Positions 16,616-25,452 of a DNA stretch of 64,000 nucleotides are shown here, one piece after another. The stretch is taken from the NCBI RefSeq assembly GCF_026790145.1, contig NZ_JALAMS010000011.1, positions 186,001-250,000 of the forward strand, read 5' to 3'. This stretch comes from Bacillus_I endophytica_A. GTDB taxonomy: Bacteria > Bacillota > Bacilli > Bacillales > Bacillaceae_H. The number at the start of each line of letters is the position of its first letter. Within the stretch, counting starts at the first letter, position 1. The notes beneath the pieces are model-generated. The model was given only the letters and a program-made list of their open reading frames with translations. It was not told the origin of the DNA and made no database searches. The position numbers and the translations under genes were made by a program.

Positions 16616-16831
16616 TTACTTGTCAATTTGACTGTTCATAGCTTTCATCATTTGGTTAATTTTCTTTTGCGACGGCTTCATGCCCATTTGCATCATCATC
16701 ATTTTGAGCATTTGCTCATTAATTGGTGGATTTTTCTTTAAGTAGCTCATCATATACTTACGAGCAATGAAAAATCCTAGTGCTATTCCAACAAGTAATG
16801 CTAGAACACCAACTAGAATGGGTACCCACAT
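16616..16831 (-). CDS. yneF: UPF0154 protein YneF
   Basis: 71 residues. The N-terminal membrane helix (4-24) is followed by KYMMSYLKKNPPINEQMLKM, the family hallmark. It lies next to sirA, as in B. subtilis. Function unknown. Confidence 0.9.
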   Translation of the reverse strand: MWVPILVGVLALLVGIALGFFIARKYMMSYLKKNPPINEQMLKMMMMQMGMKPSQKKINQMMKAMNSQIDK

Positions 16832-16918
16832 AGTTATATTTCCTCCTTCATGTTGTCTACATTACAGTGTACTAAAACACATTTTATTATACAACACTTC
16901 ATCTACAATTTCTCTATT

Positions 16919-17365
16919 TTACCCAAATTTTCTTTGGTCCTCAACAGGACTTTTCAACCAATTGTAGTGTCCGTTTTCAGAATTTGTAATAAAATAGCGA
17001 GAATCATACGTTGCTAACAGTTTTAACACAAGATGCTCTATTTTATACGGGCCGTTTGCATGTAAAATCATAAGATGATCATTCATGCAAAGAGCAGCTT
17101 CACTTCCGTTTTGTTGACATACAAGAAGTGATCCTCTCATAAATACCCGAAAACGAGGAAGCCCTGCAAACCCATCTCGCAAATATTCGCGCACTTCTAA
17201 AACCGGCACAAGGTTTGTAATATAGCGTACCTGTTTTTCAATTTCTTTATAATAAACATGCTCTTTATGTTTATATTCCTTTAAAAGACCGCCAATCATT
17301 TCTGGTCTCGCCCCGTAGTGAGTCCAAAACGGCTCTTTAATTGAATAGAGTTCATAAGTTCTCAA
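16919..17365 (-). CDS. sirA: Sporulation inhibitor of replication SirA (YneE)
   Basis: 148 residues, the same length as B. subtilis SirA and in the same place between tkt and yneF. Shared patterns include the N-terminal YxxYxIKExFxxHY-like segment, KQVRYITNxVPVL and the C-terminal NWLxPV region. SirA binds DnaA domain I and blocks new replication rounds once Spo0A is active. TTG start behind GGAGAACAAGCG. Confidence 0.82.
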   Translation of the reverse strand: MRTYELYSIKEPFWTHYGARPEMIGGLLKEYKHKEHVYYKEIEKQVRYITNLVPVLEVREYLRDGFAGLPRFRVFMRGSLLVCQQNGSEAALCMNDHLMILHANGPYKIEHLVLKLLATYDSRYFITNSENGHYNWLKSPVEDQRKFG

Positions 17366-17466
17366 CGCTTGTTCTCCCCTTTGCGTCTTTTCCTATTATT
17401 ATAAAGGGAAAAAGAAAAAAGGCTTGTCTATCGCTGACGAGGAGAAGCACTTGTTTTGTCGAATTG

Positions 17467-17499
17467 AAAAAAAGACTGTCATAACGACAGTCTTTTTTT
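17467..17499 (-). terminator. tkt terminator
   Basis: AAAAAAAGACTGTC/GACAGTCTTTTTTT hairpin just past the tkt stop. Confidence 0.85.
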
Positions 17500-17513
17500 C
17501 ATTACTGTAGATT

Positions 17514-19520
17514 TTATGCGTTTAATAAATTTTTCACGCGAGCTACAACATTTTCAGGCGAGAAGCCGTATTCTTCTAATACTTTTTCTCCTGGGCCAGA
17601 AGCACCGAAACCGTCAATTGCTAGAACTTCGCCTTCTCCGCCTACATATTTATGCCAGCCGAATGAAGATCCCATTTCAATGCCAAGACGTTTTGTTACA
17701 GCGCTTGGAAGTACGCTTTCTTTATAGTCAGCTGATTGAGCTTCAAAACGATCAAATGACGGAATGCTAACAACTGCAACATCGATATTGTCTTTTTTAA
17801 GCTCTTCTTGTGCTTTCATAGCTAAACCTACTTCAGAACCTGACGCAAGTAAAAGCGCATCTGCTGTTTCTTTTTGTGCAGGAGAAACGACGTAAGCACC
17901 TTTTGAAACGCCTTCGTATGCTTCTTCGTGCGTAATATCAAGCGTTGGCAAACCTTGACGAGTAAGCACAAGCATTGTTGGTTGATCAGTAGATTCAATT
18001 GCTAAGCGCCATGCTGCTCCAACTTCCATTGCATCTGCTGGACGCAATACAGAAAGATGAGGCATTGCACGGAATGATGCAAGTTGTTCAACAGGCTCAT
18101 GTGTTGGACCATCTTCACCAACAGCAATGCTATCATGTGTGAACACGTATGTTACAGGTGTTCCCATTAAAGCTGAAAGACGAATTGCTGGACGAAGATA
18201 GTCAGAGAATACGAAGAACGTACCGCCAAATGGTTTTAAACCGCCATGTAAAGCTAAACCATTTAAAGCTGCTCCCATCGCAAATTCACGAACACCGAAC
18301 CAAATATTACGTCCGCTATAGTCTTCTGCTGTAAAGTCACCAGAATTTTTAATTGTTGTTTTGTTTGAACCAGCTAAATCAGCAGAGCCGCCGAAGAAAG
18401 ATGGAATGTTTTCAGCAATCGCGTTTAGCACGTCTCCTGAAGATGCACGTGTTGCAACTTCTTTACCAGCCTCAAAGCTTGGTAAAATGCTGTTCCAGTC
18501 TACGTCTACTTCACCTTTTAAAGCTTTTTCAAACTGCTCAGCAAGCTCACCATGCTGCTCTTTGTATTCTGCAAAAAGCTTGTTCCATTTTTCTTCGCTT
18601 TCTTGTCCTTTTTGAACAATTGTGCTTTCAAAATGCTCGTACACTTCATCAGGCACATGGAAATCTTGTTCAAATGTCCAGCGATAAGCTTCTTTTGTTA
18701 ACTTCATTTCGTCTTCACCAAGTGGTGCACCGTGAACACCTGATGTACCAGACTTGTTTGGAGAACCATAACCAATTACTGTTTTCACTTCAATTAATGT
18801 TGGACGTTTTGTATCTTTTTGTGCTTCTTCAATCGCCGCATTAATTTCTTCAATGTTGTTTCCGTCTTCAACACGGATAACTTGCCATCCATATGCTTTA
18901 AAACGATCTTCTACGTTTTCAGAGAATGAACGATCAAGTTCACCATCTAATGAGATGTCATTAGAATCATAAAGAACGATAAGACGACCAAGTTGTAAGT
19001 GTGCAGCAAGTGAAGCAGCTTCGCTTGCAACCCCTTCCATAAGGTCTCCGTCTCCACAAATCGAATATGTATAGTGGTTTACGATGTCAAAGTTCTCTTT
19101 GTTGTAAGTTGCTGCTAAATGTCTTTCACCCATAGCCATACCTACAGCCATTGCGATACCTTGTCCTAGTGGACCTGTTGTTGCTTCAACACCAGCTGTA
19201 TGACGGTATTCTGGATGTCCAGGCGTTTTACTTCCCCATTGACGGAAGTTTTTGATTTCGTCCATTGATAGATCATAGCCTGAAAGGTGTAGAAGGCTAT
19301 ACAGAAGCATTGATCCGTGACCTGCTGATAACACGAAACGATCGCGGTTAAACCATTCAGGGTTTTTCGGATTATGATTCATAAATTTTGTCCATAAAGC
19401 ATATGCCATTGGAGCTGCGCCCATCGGCATTCCAGGGTGTCCTGAGTTTGCTTTCTCAATTGCATCAATAGAAAGTGTGCGAATAGTAGTGACTGATAAA
19501 TCTTCAATACGTTGTGACAT
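17514..19520 (-). CDS. tkt: Transketolase
   Basis: 668-residue thiamine-diphosphate enzyme of the pentose phosphate pathway that moves two-carbon ketol units between sugar phosphates. Intact hallmarks: SGHPGMPMG near residue 27, the ThDP/metal motif GDGDLMEGVASEA, THDSIAVGEDGPTHEPVE, and the C-terminal domain. ATG with GGAAGGAAAG upstream. Confidence 0.97.
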   Translation of the reverse strand: MSQRIEDLSVTTIRTLSIDAIEKANSGHPGMPMGAAPMAYALWTKFMNHNPKNPEWFNRDRFVLSAGHGSMLLYSLLHLSGYDLSMDEIKNFRQWGSKTPGHPEYRHTAGVEATTGPLGQGIAMAVGMAMGERHLAATYNKENFDIVNHYTYSICGDGDLMEGVASEAASLAAHLQLGRLIVLYDSNDISLDGELDRSFSENVEDRFKAYGWQVIRVEDGNNIEEINAAIEEAQKDTKRPTLIEVKTVIGYGSPNKSGTSGVHGAPLGEDEMKLTKEAYRWTFEQDFHVPDEVYEHFESTIVQKGQESEEKWNKLFAEYKEQHGELAEQFEKALKGEVDVDWNSILPSFEAGKEVATRASSGDVLNAIAENIPSFFGGSADLAGSNKTTIKNSGDFTAEDYSGRNIWFGVREFAMGAALNGLALHGGLKPFGGTFFVFSDYLRPAIRLSALMGTPVTYVFTHDSIAVGEDGPTHEPVEQLASFRAMPHLSVLRPADAMEVGAAWRLAIESTDQPTMLVLTRQGLPTLDITHEEAYEGVSKGAYVVSPAQKETADALLLASGSEVGLAMKAQEELKKDNIDVAVVSIPSFDRFEAQSADYKESVLPSAVTKRLGIEMGSSFGWHKYVGGEGEVLAIDGFGASGPGEKVLEEYGFSPENVVARVKNLLNA

Positions 19521-19652
19521 TTTCTTTCCTTCCTTTCTGCTAACAAAAATCTAATAATAACTCTATCATACTAATATTGCCTTGATTTGTACAACAATTC
19601 AATAGCAATTATATCATTTCTCATTAACGCTGTTTTCACTCATAAAATACAC

Positions 19653-19694
19653 AAAAAGGTCAGAGTATAGCACTATTTCTCCTCTAACCTTTTT
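19653..19694 (-). terminator. Terminator of ynzC
   Basis: AAAAAGGTTAGAG/CTCTGACCTTTTT stem (one G-U pair) with an 18-base loop, followed by an A/T-rich run. Confidence 0.65.
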
Positions 19695-19705
19695 ATGATA
19701 ACCCA

Positions 19706-19939
19706 TTAATTTAATTTGTTACGTTTTTGACTCTCTTTTAGCTTTTTCGGTGTAACATCATTGCCTTCTGGATCGACAATTTTGACGGAATGTAAAGAAT
19801 TGGTCATTGATTTACGAAAAGTTTGTAAATATTCTTGTCGTAAATTTTTTTGTTCAGAAGCTTCTTTTTCTGTTAAACCTTCTGTTTTTGCTTTGTTTGC
19901 AAGCTCATTAATTCGAGCAATTTTATCTTTTGATAACAT
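19706..19939 (-). CDS. ynzC: DUF896/UPF0291 protein YnzC
   Basis: 77-residue helical protein with INELANKAKTEGLTEKE and QKNLRQEYLQTFRK, the family signatures. In B. subtilis it belongs to the SOS-regulated yneA-yneB-ynzC operon. That arrangement is kept here. Confidence 0.92.
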   Translation of the reverse strand: MLSKDKIARINELANKAKTEGLTEKEASEQKNLRQEYLQTFRKSMTNSLHSVKIVDPEGNDVTPKKLKESQKRNKLN

Positions 19940-20015
19940 TGTATTCTCCTTATAAAAAGTTCTCGTTTATGTACATATCGTACAAAAGAGAGGGTAAATT
20001 AGCAAGTAAGTTACC

Positions 20016-20687
20016 TTATTCTATTTCAATGTCCATTTTTTCATTCTCTTCTTGTTCTTTCATATGTTCCTGATAGCGACGATGAACTGTTGCTTTGCTA
20101 ACATCATACCCTAATCCTCTTAGCGTTAAAGCAATATCATAAAACGTCAGCTTTTTAGCGCGAAGTCTTATAATATCTTCAATAGGAACTTCTTTTTTGT
20201 CTCGTCCACCGCTTGTTCTATTTTTTAAGTTTAGTTCAGGTTTATATCCGTTTTCTACAGCTCTCTTCATTCCCCGCTTAATTTTAAAACGAACAATTTG
20301 GCGCTGATATTCTTCAACAGCAGCTAAAATATTTAAAACCATTGTGTCACTTTCAGATAAATAAAGCTCACCTTGTTCATTCAACGTATAAACTTTAGCA
20401 CCCGCTTTTTTCAGCTCATGCATAAGCGCTACTTTACTGTTGCCACGTCCAAGTCTTGTATCATCCTGTACAAGAAGCACATCTCCTTTTCCTTCTTGAA
20501 AAAGAGTGAGTGCTTCAATAATTCCATCACGTTCAACGTCATATCCACTATGACGCTCTTCAATAACTTTTATAATTTCAAAATCGTGCTTTTTAGCAAG
20601 CTCTTCTAACTCTTCTCTTTGCCTTATTAATGATGTTGTTTGACTTTCTTTTTCCGTGCTTACCCGACAATAAATAATCGCTCTCAT
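20016..20687 (-). CDS. yneB: Serine recombinase/resolvase YneB
   Basis: 223 residues. The N-terminal resolvase domain carries the nucleophile Ser in YCRVSTEKE and the arginines in the LGRGNSKVALM region. A helix-turn-helix lies near the C-terminus (TFYDIALTLRGLGYDVSKATVHRRY). Conserved beside yneA and lexA. In B. subtilis no recombination role is established. Confidence 0.87.
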   Translation of the reverse strand: MRAIIYCRVSTEKESQTTSLIRQREELEELAKKHDFEIIKVIEERHSGYDVERDGIIEALTLFQEGKGDVLLVQDDTRLGRGNSKVALMHELKKAGAKVYTLNEQGELYLSESDTMVLNILAAVEEYQRQIVRFKIKRGMKRAVENGYKPELNLKNRTSGGRDKKEVPIEDIIRLRAKKLTFYDIALTLRGLGYDVSKATVHRRYQEHMKEQEENEKMDIEIE

Positions 20688-20753
20688 ATTTCGCCCCTAC
20701 ACAGTGTTTTTAATCTATTATTTCACGAAAGAAAAGAAAACAGCAAGGATCTA

Positions 20754-21071
20754 TTACTGTGTTTTAGCAACAAGTGCATTGTTTAGTTTTTCTTTTAAAA
20801 CTGGAATATAAATTTCTTCGCCTTCTTTAAGATCTTTCTTCTCTATATTGTTCTGCTTCTCGACCCAATCTATAAAATCAACAATTGAAAGCTGATGATT
20901 CCCGTGATACTCGTTCGCTAATCCCCAAAGCGTGTCACCTGATTTAACGGTAACAATAGCATATTGATCAAGCTCTGGCTCTTTTGACACGTTTAATATA
21001 ATAAATGAAAAAAGTGCAAGTCCTGCAAAAAATGTGACATAGTATGTAAGTGAATTAGTCCTCTTTTTCAT
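20754..21071 (-). CDS. yneA: SOS cell-division suppressor YneA
   Basis: 105 residues: N-terminal membrane helix (about 9-25) and a LysM domain (YAIVTVKSGDTLWGLANEYHGNH). It halts division during DNA damage and acts outside the membrane. Divergent from lexA, with LexA-like boxes in the gap. Confidence 0.9.
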   Translation of the reverse strand: MKKRTNSLTYYVTFFAGLALFSFIILNVSKEPELDQYAIVTVKSGDTLWGLANEYHGNHQLSIVDFIDWVEKQNNIEKKDLKEGEEIYIPVLKEKLNNALVAKTQ

Positions 21072-21087
21072 CTTTTTCCCACCTTCA

Positions 21088-21114
21088 AGAATGTATGTTC
21101 GGAATATACGTTCT
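21088..21114. promoter_or_regulatory. Two adjacent LexA-type boxes upstream of yneA
   Basis: AGAATGTATGTTCG (reverse CGAACATACATTCT) at 21088-21101 and GGAATATACGTTCT at 21101-21114 fit the Bacillus SOS box CGAAC-N4-GTTCG with one or two changes. They sit just upstream of the yneA ribosome site, where bound LexA would block leftward transcription. Confidence 0.75.
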
Positions 21115-21156
21115 TATTTTATCTCTTTCATTCTTTTATTGTCAACGGATTTTTTT

Positions 21157-21170
21157 CGAACTTATGTTTG
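21157..21170. promoter_or_regulatory. LexA box near the lexA promoter
   Basis: CGAACTTATGTTTG matches the SOS box with one mismatch. It lies about 60 bases before the lexA start, consistent with autoregulation and with shared control of the yneA operon. Confidence 0.8.
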
Positions 21171-21232
21171 TATCTATGAAAAAACCATGTTATAATCCTA
21201 GTAAGATTGAGCTAGATTTGAGGTGAATCCCA

Positions 21233-21856
21233 ATGACAAAGTTATCGAAGAGACAGCAACAGATTTTGAGTCATATAAAAGAATGTGTAAAACTTAAAGG
21301 ATATCCCCCGTCAGTACGCGAAATTGGTGAAGCAGTCGGACTTGCATCAAGCTCAACGGTTCACGGGCACTTAGCTCGCCTTGAAAGCAAAGGATTAATT
21401 CGACGTGACCCTACAAAACCGCGTGCAATCGAGATTCTGGACTTAGATCAAACAAACGATGTTCAAAAAAATAATGTTATTAATGTTCCGGTTATTGGTA
21501 AAGTAACAGCAGGACAGCCTATTACAGCTATAGAGAACATTGAAGAATATTTTCCGTTACCTGATAAATATGCGGCTCCTGATGAGCACGTATTTATGCT
21601 TGAAATTGTTGGAGATAGTATGATTGAAGCTGGAATTCTAAATGGCGATATGGTAATTGTGAGACAACAACAAACAGCAAGCAACGGCGATATTGTTGTT
21701 GCCATGACAGAAGAAAATGAAGCAACAGTAAAACGTTTCTTTAAAGAAGAAAACTATATTCGTTTACAACCTGAAAACGCCACAATGGCTCCTATTATTT
21801 TGAACAATGTTTCAATTTTAGGAAAAGTTATTGGCGTATATCGCTCGATTCATTAG
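21233..21856 (+). CDS. lexA: LexA repressor (DinR)
   Basis: 207 residues. The N-terminal winged helix (YPPSVREIGEAVGLASSSTVHGHL) binds SOS boxes. The self-cleavage Ala-Gly is in VTAGQPITA, and the catalytic Ser and Lys are in GDSMIEAGI and EATVKRFF. Cleaved with RecA during DNA damage. ATG preceded by GAGGTGAATCCCA. Confidence 0.97.
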   Translation: MTKLSKRQQQILSHIKECVKLKGYPPSVREIGEAVGLASSSTVHGHLARLESKGLIRRDPTKPRAIEILDLDQTNDVQKNNVINVPVIGKVTAGQPITAIENIEEYFPLPDKYAAPDEHVFMLEIVGDSMIEAGILNGDMVIVRQQQTASNGDIVVAMTEENEATVKRFFKEENYIRLQPENATMAPIILNNVSILGKVIGVYRSIH

Positions 21857-21859
21857 AAG

Positions 21860-21904
21860 GCGTAAAAAATCCCTCTTACTTATTTAAAGAGGGATTTTTT
21901 ACGC
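21860..21904. terminator. Bidirectional terminator after lexA
   Basis: GCGTAAAAAATCCCTCTT/AAGAGGGATTTTTTACGC stem. It also serves the converging 70-residue gene. Confidence 0.88.
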
Positions 21905-21914
21905 TATGTAGTGA

Positions 21915-22127
21915 TCATGTACAACCTTCGCACTCGTAATAATGATCTTTTGCTTCAATAACTTTGATCAGTTTGCCAATCTTCACATCATCTTCATCTG
22001 TGAACTCAATATCTGCCACGCGCTCTAGAATTTGAGATGCTGCTTCTTCTTCACTTTGCGCAACAACGCTAAATTCTCCTTCTTTCTTTAGCGAAAGCAC
22101 TTCATATTGAAATAAATAACGATTCAT
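21915..22127 (-). CDS. Small acidic protein with C-terminal CxxC
   Basis: 70 residues, beta-rich N-terminal part, acidic middle (FTDEDDVKIGK), ending YYECEGCT. The terminal CxxC could bind a metal or act in redox chemistry. Family not recognised. Ribosome site AGGAGAGGGGAAA. Confidence 0.55.
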   Translation of the reverse strand: MNRYLFQYEVLSLKKEGEFSVVAQSEEEAASQILERVADIEFTDEDDVKIGKLIKVIEAKDHYYECEGCT

Positions 22128-22307
22128 TTTCCCCTCTCCTTTCCTATAAAGTATATCCTAATATACACTAGCAGAAAGAATGCGCGCAAGAAATCTGATT
22201 ACACTCTTTCTCTTCTGAGATGCCAAACAAAGAAAAGTTTGATACAATGTTTGCTTAAGAGTACAAATGCTACTGGCATCATGATAGAGAAAGTGGTGAA
22301 AAGCACA

Positions 22308-23252
22308 TTGGAAAGAACCGAAAGAACAAGAAAGAGAAAAAGAAGACGTCGACCAAGATGGGGCCGCATTATTCTAGCGCTCATCCTTCTTGTAGTCGTC
22401 GCTGGAGGAATTTATAGCTTTATTCAATATAAAATAGGACTCTCTGAAGCTCAAGATGGAAGTTTCGCAAAAGACGGAGAGCTTTATGATGACTTTAATG
22501 GCTCACTTCCTAATGACGGAAAAATGAATGTCCTTTTGCTTGGAAGTGATTCACGAGGTGAAAATCACGCTCGTACAGATTCCATCCTTATTGCACACTA
22601 TGATCAAGACGCAAAACAACCTAAAATCGTTTCCCTTATGAGAGACATGTATGTTGACGTTCCAGGACACGGAAAACAAAAATTAAATTCTGCCTTTGCT
22701 TTTGGAGGACCTGAGCTTTTACGTAAAACAATTGAAGAAAACTTCGGTGTTGATATTAACTACTATGCTGTCGTAGACTTTCAAGGCTTCCCAAAAGTCG
22801 TGGACGCGATTGCTCCAGACGGTATTACCGTAACCGTTGAAGAAGAAATGTCTTCTGGTATTGGTATGACCCTTCATGAAGGAAAACAAACATTACATGG
22901 TGACAAACTTCTGGGCTATGTTCGCTTCCGTCACGATAGTTTAAGCGATTTTGGACGTGTTCAACGTCAGCAAGAAGTGCTAACAAAACTGAAAAAAGAA
23001 GCCGCAAGCATTGGCAGTGTCTTCAAACTTCCAAAATTGCTCGGCCTTACAGATCCGTATGTTGATACAAACATTGATCAAAAAACACTTCTACTCCTTG
23101 GAAAAGACTTTGCTACAGGAAGTACAAAGGAAGTTAAAACACTTCGCCTCCCTCTTGACGGTACATTTGAAAATGCCCGTGAAGACGTTGGAGCTGTGTT
23201 AAGTATTGATAAAGAAGAAAATAAAAAAGCTCTACAAGAGTTTCTTGATTAA
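22308..23252 (+). CDS. LytR-CpsA-Psr family glycopolymer transferase
   Basis: LCP-domain protein that attaches teichoic acid or another glycopolymer to peptidoglycan. A basic N-terminus (RKRKRRRRPRWGR) precedes one membrane helix, followed by the LCP domain with LLGSDSRGENHARTDSILI, MRDMYVDVPGHGKQKLNSA and GYVRFRHDSLSDFGRVQRQQ. These include the arginines and aspartates that hold the pyrophosphate lipid. The start is uncertain: I favour the TTG at 22308 (GGTGAAAAGCACA upstream, 314 residues). An ATG at 22281 and TTG at 22239 lack ribosome sites. Confidence 0.85.
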   Translation: MERTERTRKRKRRRRPRWGRIILALILLVVVAGGIYSFIQYKIGLSEAQDGSFAKDGELYDDFNGSLPNDGKMNVLLLGSDSRGENHARTDSILIAHYDQDAKQPKIVSLMRDMYVDVPGHGKQKLNSAFAFGGPELLRKTIEENFGVDINYYAVVDFQGFPKVVDAIAPDGITVTVEEEMSSGIGMTLHEGKQTLHGDKLLGYVRFRHDSLSDFGRVQRQQEVLTKLKKEAASIGSVFKLPKLLGLTDPYVDTNIDQKTLLLLGKDFATGSTKEVKTLRLPLDGTFENAREDVGAVLSIDKEENKKALQEFLD

Positions 23253-23259
23253 ATGAAGG

Positions 23260-23293
23260 AAGACTCACATTTTCATAATGTGAGTCTTTTTTT
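23260..23293 (+). terminator. Terminator of the LCP gene
   Basis: AAGACTCACATT/AATGTGAGTCTT hairpin followed by T7. Confidence 0.88.
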
Positions 23294-23409
23294 ATACTAA
23301 TTAATCTTTTAGAACATATATTAATAAGAACATAAATAACCTCTGTTGTATTTTCTAACAATGCTTTTTATACTTTAATGAGAGTTTCTAAAAAACAGGA
23401 GGCATGGAT

Positions 23410-24615
23410 ATGGGGGAATTTGAACGTCATAGCACCTTTTTTTCGGGTTTTCTAAACAGCAACTATTTGCGTGAAAAAGACAAACACATTTATAAAAACG
23501 AAACACCTCTTTATAAATTTAACATTATTGGTGCCGGGATGATTGGGCATGAGCATTTTAAAGCAACAATGTTAGAAGGACGTGCTTCAGTTCATGGCAT
23601 ATATGATCCTAACCAAAAAAGTGTCAAAGAATCCCTTCATATGATTGAGGAAAACTTTCGGGGTCATGTTGTACATGTTTATGATAATTTAAAAGCAGCG
23701 TGCGAAGATCCTGATGTTGATGGACTCATTATTTGTACCCCAAATTATACACATAAAGAAATTGTGGAAGAAGCAATGAAATCCGGAAAACATATTTTAC
23801 TTGAAAAACCAATGGCAACTACGATGAAAGATGCATGGATCATTCAACAATGGGCTGAGTCTTATCAGAACGTTTTTCAAATTGGTTTGCAATATCGCTA
23901 CAAAGCGCTTTATCAAGAAGTCCTTTATGAGGCAAAAGAGCGCAACTCAATTGGAAATATAAAAACGATGATGATGACAGAACACCGCCTTCCTTTCTTA
24001 GATAAAGTCGAGCAGTGGAATAAGTTTTCAGAACTTTCAGGCGGGACTCTTATTGAAAAATGTTGCCATTACTTTGATTTATTAAATCTATTTGCAGATG
24101 CTAAACCCTTTTCTGTTTATGCAACAGGTGGAAACGCTATCAATTTTAAAGACTTTCAATATGAAGGAAAGAAAGCTGATATATTAGATCATGCAAACGC
24201 CATCATTATTTATGAAAATGGAATACATGCTTCTTTTAATTTGTGCATGTTCTCTCCCCTTTTCCGTGAAGATTTAACGCTGTGCGGAGACCGTGGAAGA
24301 CTATATGGATATGAAAATGAAGATTTTCTTCCTTATCATAAACCATCTACACATTTAGAAGTGCTTTGTGGAGAAAGCGCTCCTGCTAAGATTACTACTC
24401 CATGCTATCCTGAAATCATTCAAAATAGTGGTCATAACGGCGGAACGTACTATGAACATAGGGCATTTGTTGATGCAATTGCTGGAAAAAACACAAAAGC
24501 GGCCACTCCTGCTGAAGGATTTTGGTCTATTGCAGTCGCAAGCGCTGCTGATGAATCTATCCAAAGCGGAAAAGTCGTAAATATGCGCGAATTTCTAGAT
24601 AGACACCTTTCATAA
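23410..24615 (+). CDS. Gfo/Idh/MocA family oxidoreductase
   Basis: 401 residues. NAD(P)-binding Rossmann start FNIIGAGMIGHEHF, the family signature EKPMATT near residue 135, and the C-terminal alpha/beta domain with the His-containing LIEKCCHYFDLL. Likely oxidises a sugar, inositol or related polyol; substrate unknown. The ATG at 23410 is preferred because AGGAGG is seven bases upstream, while it touches the ATG at 23404. Monocistronic. An unusual 35-residue extension precedes the Rossmann fold. Confidence 0.8.
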   Translation: MGEFERHSTFFSGFLNSNYLREKDKHIYKNETPLYKFNIIGAGMIGHEHFKATMLEGRASVHGIYDPNQKSVKESLHMIEENFRGHVVHVYDNLKAACEDPDVDGLIICTPNYTHKEIVEEAMKSGKHILLEKPMATTMKDAWIIQQWAESYQNVFQIGLQYRYKALYQEVLYEAKERNSIGNIKTMMMTEHRLPFLDKVEQWNKFSELSGGTLIEKCCHYFDLLNLFADAKPFSVYATGGNAINFKDFQYEGKKADILDHANAIIIYENGIHASFNLCMFSPLFREDLTLCGDRGRLYGYENEDFLPYHKPSTHLEVLCGESAPAKITTPCYPEIIQNSGHNGGTYYEHRAFVDAIAGKNTKAATPAEGFWSIAVASAADESIQSGKVVNMREFLDRHLS

Positions 24616-24660
24616 ATAACGGATCTGTTACATTTTTAATGTTGATAATAAGTCAAAATT

Positions 24661-24691
24661 AAAGGAAACCCCATTTCTAAGGGTTTCCTTT
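24661..24691. terminator. Bidirectional terminator
   Basis: AAAGGAAACCC/GGGTTTCCTTT stem between the oxidoreductase and the converging DinB-like gene. Confidence 0.82.
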
Positions 24692-24723
24692 ATTCTCCTA
24701 CTAACAAACCGTTCATCATACTA

Positions 24724-25227
24724 TTAAAGCGGTGGATTTTCCATACCTAAACGAATCCAATCTTCCTTTGGTGGTCCATAAACCCCAAAAGGTTTTAGTC
24801 CTGCTTGACGCATCAAAACTGTAACTTGTCCGCGATGATGAATAATATGCTTAATTAATCCCATTAAAATCATAGCGTTTGATTCCTGTCTTCCGAACGC
24901 TTCTTGTATATGTTCTAGTGATTCATCTGTCCATTGTTCTTCAATGACTTTGGAGGCATAAGAACTTACATTTTTAAAGGTTTCAGCGATTTCTTTGGCG
25001 GAAGTTGGGACATTTCCTGCCTTTTCCACTCCATCTATCTTCAACCCGAAATGAGCTAAGTATTCTGGAATATTTATTGTGAAATGCCACGCAATTCTTC
25101 CTAAGGTACGACCTTCTGGATAAACTTGTTGTTTTAACGAATGGTCTGTCAAACCATCTAAAACCTTTTGAGTTAATAAGGCTTCTTTATTCCACTCTCT
25201 AATAAAGTCTGCAATCGTTACATACAT
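24724..25227 (-). CDS. DinB-like four-helix metalloenzyme family protein
   Basis: 167 residues with the DinB-fold histidines in GRIAWHF and KHIIHHRGQ, a probable divalent-metal triad. Family members act as thiol-S-transferases (bacillithiol or mycothiol dependent) or have unknown function. GGAGG seven to eight bases before the ATG at 25227 decides the start. Confidence 0.78.
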   Translation of the reverse strand: MYVTIADFIREWNKEALLTQKVLDGLTDHSLKQQVYPEGRTLGRIAWHFTINIPEYLAHFGLKIDGVEKAGNVPTSAKEIAETFKNVSSYASKVIEEQWTDESLEHIQEAFGRQESNAMILMGLIKHIIHHRGQVTVLMRQAGLKPFGVYGPPKEDWIRLGMENPPL

Positions 25228-25420
25228 ATGTAATACCTCCATAATCAATTTTCATTTTGGAAACCACATTCTAAAACGGTCGTTCTCGTTTTTCAAATGT
25301 CCTTTTTCAGTAAGTTTTTAAACGCTTTGCTCACCTTTGTAACTGAAACGAACGTTTGTTCCCTTTTGATTATAGCAATACTTCTAAAAGGAATCAAATA
25401 TTAATACTTAAATAAACACC

Positions 25421-25451
25421 AAAAAAGCCGATGCATAAGCATCGGCTTTTT
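25421..25451 (-). terminator. lmrB terminator
   Basis: AAAAAGCCGATGC/GCATCGGCTTTTT hairpin directly past the lmrB stop. Confidence 0.85.
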
Positions 25452-25452
25452 A

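Noticed and set aside
20016..20687. Resolvase as a sign of a mobile element
   Set aside because: yneB is a conserved member of the lexA-yneA-yneB-ynzC group in Bacillus; no transposon ends nearby.
25310..25365. CGAACGTTTG-like palindrome as a LexA box
   Set aside because: The two halves have no four-base spacer as SOS boxes require; no SOS gene adjoins it.
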